Made by a program: the position numbers and the translations under genes
NCBI RefSeq assembly: GCF_027019125.1
Contig: NZ_JALUXE010000010.1
Location: forward strand, 1-57,284
Length of the DNA stretch: 57,284 nt
Origin: Roseovarius sp.
GTDB lineage: Bacteria; Pseudomonadota; Alphaproteobacteria; Rhodobacterales; Rhodobacteraceae
Direction: 5' to 3'
Shown here: positions 53,901-57,284 of the stretch, one piece after another
How positions within the stretch are numbered: the stretch's first letter is position 1
How the letters are laid out: the number at the start of each line of letters is the position of its first letter
The notes under the pieces: model-generated
Told to the model about the DNA's origin: nothing
Databases searched by the model: none
What the model saw: only the letters and a program-made list of their open reading frames with translations

Positions 53901-55266
53901 TTTCGGCACGGATGCCGCCGCCGTTCTTGAACGAGACATTGACGGTCGTATCGGCGTTGCGGGCGGCCGCGAGATTGGCATCGGCGGTCAGGTTGCCGAG
54001 ATTGCTTTCCTCGGTGCGCACGGTTTCGCGGCGGCCGTCGAGGAACACATCATGGTTGCCAAAGGCGACGGTATCGGCCTGGTCCACGATGGTCTGCACC
54101 GCGTCGGTCAGGTCCTGCACGATGCTGGCCTTGGCCGAGCCGTCGAGCGCTTCTTGCAGGGTGGCGGCGCCGGTCACGTCCAGCACGCCCTGATCATCGG
54201 TGGCAAAGGTGCCCGAGACATCCGCGTCGATGGAGGAGGCGACAAGCACGCCATTGTCATCGAATTCCACGACGAGGCGACCGAGGTAGCTGTATTCGCC
54301 ATCGGTCGAGACGATGGCCACGGGATTGCCATTCGCATCCACGGTCAGGAAGGGATAGCCCTCGGCGGCCTCGTCACCGTCGCGCAGGCGGTCATTGGCA
54401 TCGGCCTGAAGCGTGTTGGAGCCGCCGGCGATGATGATGTCGACCCCGTCGAGCAGGCCCGCCAGTTCCTTTTCCAGCGCAATCTGTTGGAGATGCGAGG
54501 TAAGGATGATCTTGTTGGCGCCCGCCGCGATCAGGGCGTCGATCTGCGGCTGGATGACGGCGGCGAGGGCTGCCATGCTGGTGGCACCGCCGGTGATCTC
54601 GTTTGTGCCGCCCGTGGACGAAATGCTCTCGATGATCTGGGTGGTGGCACCGACCACACCGATCAACTCGCCGCCCTCTTCAATCAGGGTGGCGGGTGCG
54701 ATGGCCGGACCGAAATTGCCGGCGGCCTGGTCGGCCAAGGTTTCCGCGAAGGCATCGGAGGTGAGAAGCTCGGTCGTGAAAAGATCGCCGAGATTGGCGT
54801 CCTCGGAAAAGTCGATGTTGGAGGTCAGATACGGAAAGAGCGCGCCGACCCAGTTGACCGTGCCATTACCGCCGGCCCCGTCGATCACCGATGCGAAGGC
54901 GCTGGTGCCGGGATCGAATTCATGGTTGCCCACCGCAGAGGCATCAAAGCCCAACACGTTCATGATCGTGATGTCGACGTGACCGGGCGCTTCGCGCAGG
55001 TCCAGGGTCACATCGGTCAGGTCCTGCCCGAGAACCTCGGTGTAGAACCGTTCATAAGCGTTGGTCAGGGTGGCGCGGAACGAGCGGTCCGCCGCGGTCG
55101 AGAAGAACGGGCCGGGAATGTAGTTGTCCCCTGCGGACAGCAGGATCGTGTTCTCGAACGTATCTTCGAGCGTGTCGACGATCGCGGCGAAATTCGGCGC
55201 GTTGTCCAGAGCGGCGACGCCGCCCTCGAGGTCGTTGGCATGCAGAAGTTGAAGCGTATAGGCCAT
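50995..55266 (-). CDS. Large secreted metallophosphatase/5'-nucleotidase-like protein with RTX tail
   Basis: A 1423-residue extracellular protein. It has no N-terminal signal; the C-terminal RTX repeats mark it for type I secretion. Order: metallophosphatase-like domain (QLLHANDLEGGV, LLSAGDNYIPGP, AVGNHEFDPG) with a 5'-nucleotidase C domain to about residue 640; a choice-of-anchor-I/phytase-like beta-propeller to about 1150; then some 17 GGxGxDxx-type nonapeptides (51215-51740) and a terminal domain ending DNFLFG. In the phosphatase part two metal residues differ from the standard 5'-nucleotidase: the NDxHG is NDLEGG and GHxH is GGSN. So either it is a variant with another metal set or a divergent hydrolase; the role in scavenging phosphate from nucleotides is inferred. 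No T1SS genes are in view. Confidence 0.87.
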   Translation of the reverse strand: MAYTLQLLHANDLEGGVAALDNAPNFAAIVDTLEDTFENTILLSAGDNYIPGPFFSTAADRSFRATLTNAYERFYTEVLGQDLTDVTLDLREAPGHVDITIMNVLGFDASAVGNHEFDPGTSAFASVIDGAGGNGTVNWVGALFPYLTSNIDFSEDANLGDLFTTELLTSDAFAETLADQAAGNFGPAIAPATLIEEGGELIGVVGATTQIIESISSTGGTNEITGGATSMAALAAVIQPQIDALIAAGANKIILTSHLQQIALEKELAGLLDGVDIIIAGGSNTLQADANDRLRDGDEAAEGYPFLTVDANGNPVAIVSTDGEYSYLGRLVVEFDDNGVLVASSIDADVSGTFATDDQGVLDVTGAATLQEALDGSAKASIVQDLTDAVQTIVDQADTVAFGNHDVFLDGRRETVRTEESNLGNLTADANLAAARNADTTVNVSFKNGGGIRAEIGSSTNTGTDAGDGVLSQLDLQNSLRFNNGLAVATVTKEGFLMLLEHGVADTNTEAGNTPGRFFQIGGFRVSFDENGTAQELVTDENGDYVVDPATDRPQVAVAGDRIKTVALIDPETGDDIVIFRDGAFTAEAPETIRMVTLDFLMLTNGDGYPFQELISDVQFLTPEGSITSDAEANRLGEQQALGDFMTENFPDADNAFANAETDVTNDLRIVQLARNGGVDRILLDENTPTLGTSIAAELLSGETELFTGGSEVVSVDAGRAYVTNGAQNRIDAFDAATGEKLGEFDLGQVAGFASVQSVAAKNGLVAAALSVTPAEANGVVAIFDQDGNLLNTVEVGNLPDMVTFTPDGTRILVANEGEPLDGTDPLGGVSIIDVSGGAANATAVTLDFSAFDGQEDSLREAGVLIQPGNSASQDLEPEYITVLPDGVTAWVSLQEANAYAVIDLTTNTVTDIRSFGLVDRSLPGNEIDASNRDNAINLQNYDNLFGMRQPDAITSIEIGGETYIFTANEGDARDATEARIASLTLDPTAFPNADILQLNENLGRLNVRTDLGDTDGDGDYDQLFHYGSRSFTIYNTAGEIVFDSGSQFSQLIAEIRPELFNQDEGEFDNRSDDKGVEPEAIAVGVVEGKPYVFIGLERDNGIMVFDITDPANPAFDHYIDSEANGNISPETIAFIPADQSATGFAQIAVAYEGDGNTVIYNLDNLSVDNSATGRSNGDDTLIGTDGDDRLGAGAGDDLVNGGAGDDNLGGGFGNDDLRGGLGNDTMGGGRGDDVVNGGAGNDVANGGAGNDLVQGEDGNDRLGGGQGADTVEGGAGDDLIGGGAGTDLLDGGEGNDSLGGGLGDDTVLGGAGNDFVAGGGRDDVLDGGTGNDTLNGGEGNDLMTGGEGVDTFVFNMLNSGEADIITDFDAATETVILRSVANFDALDITDTVAGAVVAVDGHTITFEAVLAADLTADNFLFG
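51215..51740 (-). repeat. RTX nonapeptide repeat tract
   Basis: The DNA repeats with a 27-base period in coding phase, giving GGAGDD, GGxGND and similar calcium-binding nonapeptides. These are protein repeats, not CRISPR units. Confidence 0.9.
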
Positions 55267-55316
55267 CCGTTGGTCCACCCAGATTGAGGAATGTTACCGG
55301 GCTCGGATAGAGGCGC

Positions 55317-55360
55317 TTTGTGACGTGGGTTTGAGACATTTGTAACGTCTGCGTAACGCG
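55317..55360 (+). promoter_or_regulatory. 11-bp-phased direct repeats, PhoB-box-like
   Basis: Four 11-base units: TTTGTGACGTG, GGTTTGAGACA, TTTGTAACGTC, TGCGTAACGCG. All but the second carry a T-G-T-R-A-C or GTAAC core. Direct repeats with an 11-base step are the layout of PHO boxes. They lie about 51-94 bases upstream of the RTX nucleotidase start (opposite strand) and just before a small plus-strand ORF, so the target is ambiguous. Confidence 0.4.
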
Positions 55361-55384
55361 GGCAGGGTCGCGCGGCATGCCGTC

Positions 55385-55564
55385 ATGGCCGACGCCGTGA
55401 AACGTGCGGACGTGCTGGAATGGGACAAAACCCGCACCCAGGCGCAGCAACACACCGCGGGCCGCAAGCTTGAAGAAGCGACCGTCTCGGAAATCAAGAA
55501 ATCTCGCGCCGCGTTGAAAAAATGGGCCGATGACGAAACCGCCGCCGGTATGGCCGAAGTTTAA
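55385..55564 (+). CDS. Possible small charged protein (59 residues), unrecognised
   Basis: An open frame MADAVKRADVLEWDKTRTQA with a Lys/Glu/Ala-rich helical body ending AAGMAEV, like a short helical or remnant protein. There is no good ribosome-binding site. It overlaps the next open frame by 35 bases. I do not recognise it. If neither this nor the next is real, 55267-55873 would be a 607-base stretch with no gene other than the control repeats and a terminator. Confidence 0.35.
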   Translation: MADAVKRADVLEWDKTRTQAQQHTAGRKLEEATVSEIKKSRAALKKWADDETAAGMAEV

Positions 55565-55805
55565 GAAACGCTTGCCGTCGCTTGGGGAGCGCGTGCGGCA
55601 CCTTTTCGGGCACCGGCTAGGCGTAGACCTGCCCGCCGTGCTGACACTGGCCCTGTCGTCGCCCTCGCAGAGCGTCAGGGAGGTTCTGACCGGGGAAGGG
55701 CTAGGCGACCTTGACCTTGCCGCCGTGGCGGTCTTGGCGGTGCCCCTGTGGGCACTACCCGTTGCCGACCGGCCGACCGTCGTGGCCCTGTGCGAACACC
55801 CCTGA
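55530..55805 (+). CDS. Possible small protein, unrecognised
   Basis: A 91-residue frame starting MTKPPPVWPKFKKRLPSLGE with a Leu/Val/Ala-rich hydrophobic C-terminal half (LPAVLTLALSSP, AVAVLAVPLWALPV). No Shine-Dalgarno site and no known homologue to me. A hairpin with T-run follows 30 bases after the stop, which mildly favours a real transcript. Confidence 0.35.
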   Translation: MTKPPPVWPKFKKRLPSLGERVRHLFGHRLGVDLPAVLTLALSSPSQSVREVLTGEGLGDLDLAAVAVLAVPLWALPVADRPTVVALCEHP

Positions 55806-55835
55806 CAAGCTTTCCCTAAGTGCCAAGGGCAACTA

Positions 55836-55875
55836 ACCCCGGTTTGCGTTCACCGTCGCAGCCGGGGTGATTTTT
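55836..55875 (+). terminator. Hairpin with T-run, between convergent genes
   Basis: Arms ACCCCGG and CCGGGGT about 20 bases apart (with an inner GCG/CGC pair), followed by GATTTTTATG. It ends a plus-strand transcript and overlaps the stop of the minus-strand gene. Confidence 0.6.
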
Positions 55876-56389
55876 ATGTGGCAGGTAGTTTGGCTTGTTC
55901 TTGGATAGCCTCAAGCAAGTTATTTCTGGCCTCAAGCAGATTTGCCGCAGCTTGCCAAAATGGCCCCATAGAAACAACGCCATCAACTTGGTCTATCGCA
56001 GTGCGCATTTGACGCAGGGCCGCGCGATATTCTGAAACGGCTTCTTGCGTGCTCTCGTTGAAAACAGTGAACGACACGTCCACGGCAGCGTCTTGTGCGA
56101 GAATGTTGCCAATCAATTCGTCACGCGCGCCTTCAACTTGAGAAGAACTGTCGAGGACGGCGGAAACAAAAGCACCGGCATAGGTTTGGAATTCAACCGA
56201 ATGCCTTTGAATTTCGATCAACTTAGCTTCTACGCGTTGCTGTTCTTCGCGGACATTTGTATCATGCAGTGAACGCTGGTAGTTCCATTCGTTGACGCCA
56301 AGGCTTGCCAAAAACGCAATGATGCCGACGGCAAAAACTTGCCATCGGGGAACTTGGTCAGTTGTGAAAAACTGCTTGAACCGGCTCAT
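55874..56389 (-). CDS. Hypothetical membrane-anchored coiled-coil protein
   Basis: A 171-residue protein with one hydrophobic segment near the N-terminus (WQVFAVGIIAFLASLGV), then a long helical stretch (VREEQQRVEAKLIEIQRHSV). The body may be a short extracytoplasmic or cytoplasmic helical bundle. I do not recognise the family. The start lies one base after the stop of the upstream gene, so it is the third member of an operon. Codon use is more AT-rich than in the rest of the window, a sign of transfer. Confidence 0.7.
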   Translation of the reverse strand: MSRFKQFFTTDQVPRWQVFAVGIIAFLASLGVNEWNYQRSLHDTNVREEQQRVEAKLIEIQRHSVEFQTYAGAFVSAVLDSSSQVEGARDELIGNILAQDAAVDVSFTVFNESTQEAVSEYRAALRQMRTAIDQVDGVVSMGPFWQAAANLLEARNNLLEAIQEQAKLPAT

Positions 56390-56390
56390 A

Positions 56391-56993
56391 TCATTCTTCG
56401 TCAGGTTGCGTCGTTACGGTCGTGATCGACCGAAGGCCTTCATTTTCACTTGCGTTCTGGCAGGCGTTCTGGATCTGCAACCAACGTTCGTAACCGAGAA
56501 TGTTTAGCGTATCCCTAACACTTTGTTCGATACCTAGTTCGCACGGATCGAACGCCATAGACTCTGAGTTTACCACGGTGACTTGATCAACGCCACTTCC
56601 ATCCTGCTGGATCGGCTGAGCATTGGTTTCCAAAGCCAACGCGAACAGCGCGGACATGACCGCCGGTACGAGCATCGCTCCGCGAAGCGTCATGTATCCC
56701 GGCGAATGGATACTAGCTTCTTGGTCGGGCACAAGGTCGTCGCGTCCATCAACGGTCGCAGCAATGTCGTAGATCGACTGCCGATTCTGCCAAGCCTGCT
56801 CTTCGTCCGCAACCTTGCGGCAAGCTGCGACGACAGCCATAACGAAAGCGTTGAAGTGAAAATTCTCAAAGGCCGTAAACTCTGGATTGTCCGTTACAAA
56901 CCGCGCGAGAAACTCTTCTCCGATCACTATGTTTTTGTAGGCCGCGCCCAGAACCCGCTCAAAAGATCGCGCCCGCATTGAGAATAAGTGCAT
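56391..56993 (-). CDS. Hypothetical protein of the AT-rich operon
   Basis: A protein of about 200 residues (start at 56993, or 56978, uncertain; both lack a ribosome-binding site, so it may be coupled to the upstream gene, whose stop lies at 56959). Visible: AYKNIVIGEEFLARFVTDNP, SIHSPGYMTLRGAMLVPAVM with a hydrophobic stretch (AMLVPAVMSALFALALE) and a C-terminal segment PCELGIEQSVRDTLNILGYE. No domain recognised. Possible membrane or lipid-interacting helix in the middle. Confidence 0.65.
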   Translation of the reverse strand: MHLFSMRARSFERVLGAAYKNIVIGEEFLARFVTDNPEFTAFENFHFNAFVMAVVAACRKVADEEQAWQNRQSIYDIAATVDGRDDLVPDQEASIHSPGYMTLRGAMLVPAVMSALFALALETNAQPIQQDGSGVDQVTVVNSESMAFDPCELGIEQSVRDTLNILGYERWLQIQNACQNASENEGLRSITTVTTQPDEE

Positions 56994-57201
56994 TTTGGGT
57001 TCGCAACGCAACTGCGACCTTCGGATCAAGCTCAAGTTCATTGACGTTTGCAAGCCAACGCACACGGCGGACCACGTAGCGGCCCTGCAATAGGTTGCCC
57101 GGCCCTCTATTCGTCCAAATCTCTGGATCACCTACGATTTCACCAACCAAAGTGTAGCCCGCATTCCCCAAGTAAATCTTTGATTTTGCTGTCGTGATCA
57201 T
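56959..57201 (-). CDS. Hypothetical small protein, first gene of the AT-rich operon
   Basis: An 80-residue protein starting MITTAKSKIYLGNAGYTLVG, with EIWTNRGPGNLLQGRYVVRR in the middle. I do not recognise it. The ATG at 57201 lacks a clear ribosome-binding site (CTGAAATAAT precedes it). Its end overlaps the start of the next gene. Confidence 0.55.
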   Translation of the reverse strand: MITTAKSKIYLGNAGYTLVGEIVGDPEIWTNRGPGNLLQGRYVVRRVRWLANVNELELDPKVAVALRTQNALILNAGAIF

Positions 57202-57221
57202 ATTATTTCAGATATAAATCA

Positions 57222-57284
57222 TGGCGTTGGAGGCTGTGAGGGGCTTGTTTCATGGATCACCCAGAGGGTGCGGGATTACAGCGG
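57222..57284. other. Composition change at right edge, possible mobile-element end
   Basis: From about 57222 the sequence shifts from AT-rich to GC-rich (GCGTTGGAGGCTGTGAGGGG). The remainder, with a short open frame from the ATG at 57252 (MDHPEGAGLQR) running off the edge, could be the terminus of an insertion sequence or another gene. I cannot assign it. Nothing certain is seen here. Confidence 0.25.

Noticed and set aside
52189..55287. A 1032-codon open frame on the plus strand
   Set aside because: It is the mirror of the RTX nucleotidase-like gene and has no recognisable domain; its composition is that of an antisense frame.
57205..57253. A 16-codon minus-strand frame starting MKQAPHSLQR
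   Set aside because: Too short, stops before the next gene and has no homologue known to me.

Overview
The window looks like a chromosomal segment of an alphaproteobacterium of the family Rhodobacteraceae (Roseobacter-type). Reasons: high GC content; a gene order of glnE, RNA methyltransferase/PIN pair, MoxR/VWA cluster and dksA that matches what I know of Rhodobacter sphaeroides around RSP_2647 to RSP_2654; a DctBD-linked TRAP transporter; an arginyl/leucyl-transferase (bpt); a DksA with a C-T-T-A pattern in place of the zinc-finger cysteines; and an intergenic repeat of the Rhodobacteraceae type. This is inference from sequence recall; no search was run.

Layout. 1-2187: inner end of an island inserted at tRNA-Asn(GTT); its tyrosine integrase has lost the 3' catalytic part at an IS3-family element that runs off the left edge. 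2267-9304: metallo-hydrolase, EnvZ-like kinase, DEAD-box helicase, glycosyltransferase, MaoC protein, HAD hydrolase, flavin reductase. 9486-15931: C4-dicarboxylate-type TRAP transporter (dctPQM) with its two-component system dctBD; the regulator lacks features needed to activate sigma-54. 15984-24721: YqgE, DsbD-type domain protein, bpt, RDD protein, YbaK deacylase, glnE, lipoprotein, RNA methyltransferase. 24718-29739: PIN protein, a VWA / small membrane protein / DUF2927 lipoprotein / MoxR cluster, and dksA. 29822-33856: FAD monooxygenase, J-domain protein, DUF4177 protein, infC (apparent ATA start), and an Ala-rich repeat protein. 33933-39994: assimilatory sulfate reduction (cysG, DUF2849, cysI, cysH, DUF934, then fpr) with a divergent Lrp/AsnC regulator. 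40072-46814: tpiA, sufA-like, sufT, a RimB-RimK fusion, NfeD/SPFH pair, tgt, Old Yellow Enzyme. 46983-55266: Aer-like PAS protein, lon with a sigma-32-like promoter, and a large RTX-tailed nucleotidase-like protein. 55267-57284: two doubtful small ORFs, then a more AT-rich three-gene unit I do not recognise, ending at a possible element boundary.

Most of the window is core genome. The accessory parts are the two ends. The most interesting signals are regulatory: the combination of an ATPase-degenerate DctD, a pair of helically phased palindromes and a degenerate sigma-54-like promoter upstream of dctP; the ATA-initiated infC with a well-placed promoter; a perfect hairpin that puts a start codon in its loop at 23513-23541; and 11-bp-phased direct repeats upstream of the RTX nucleotidase gene.
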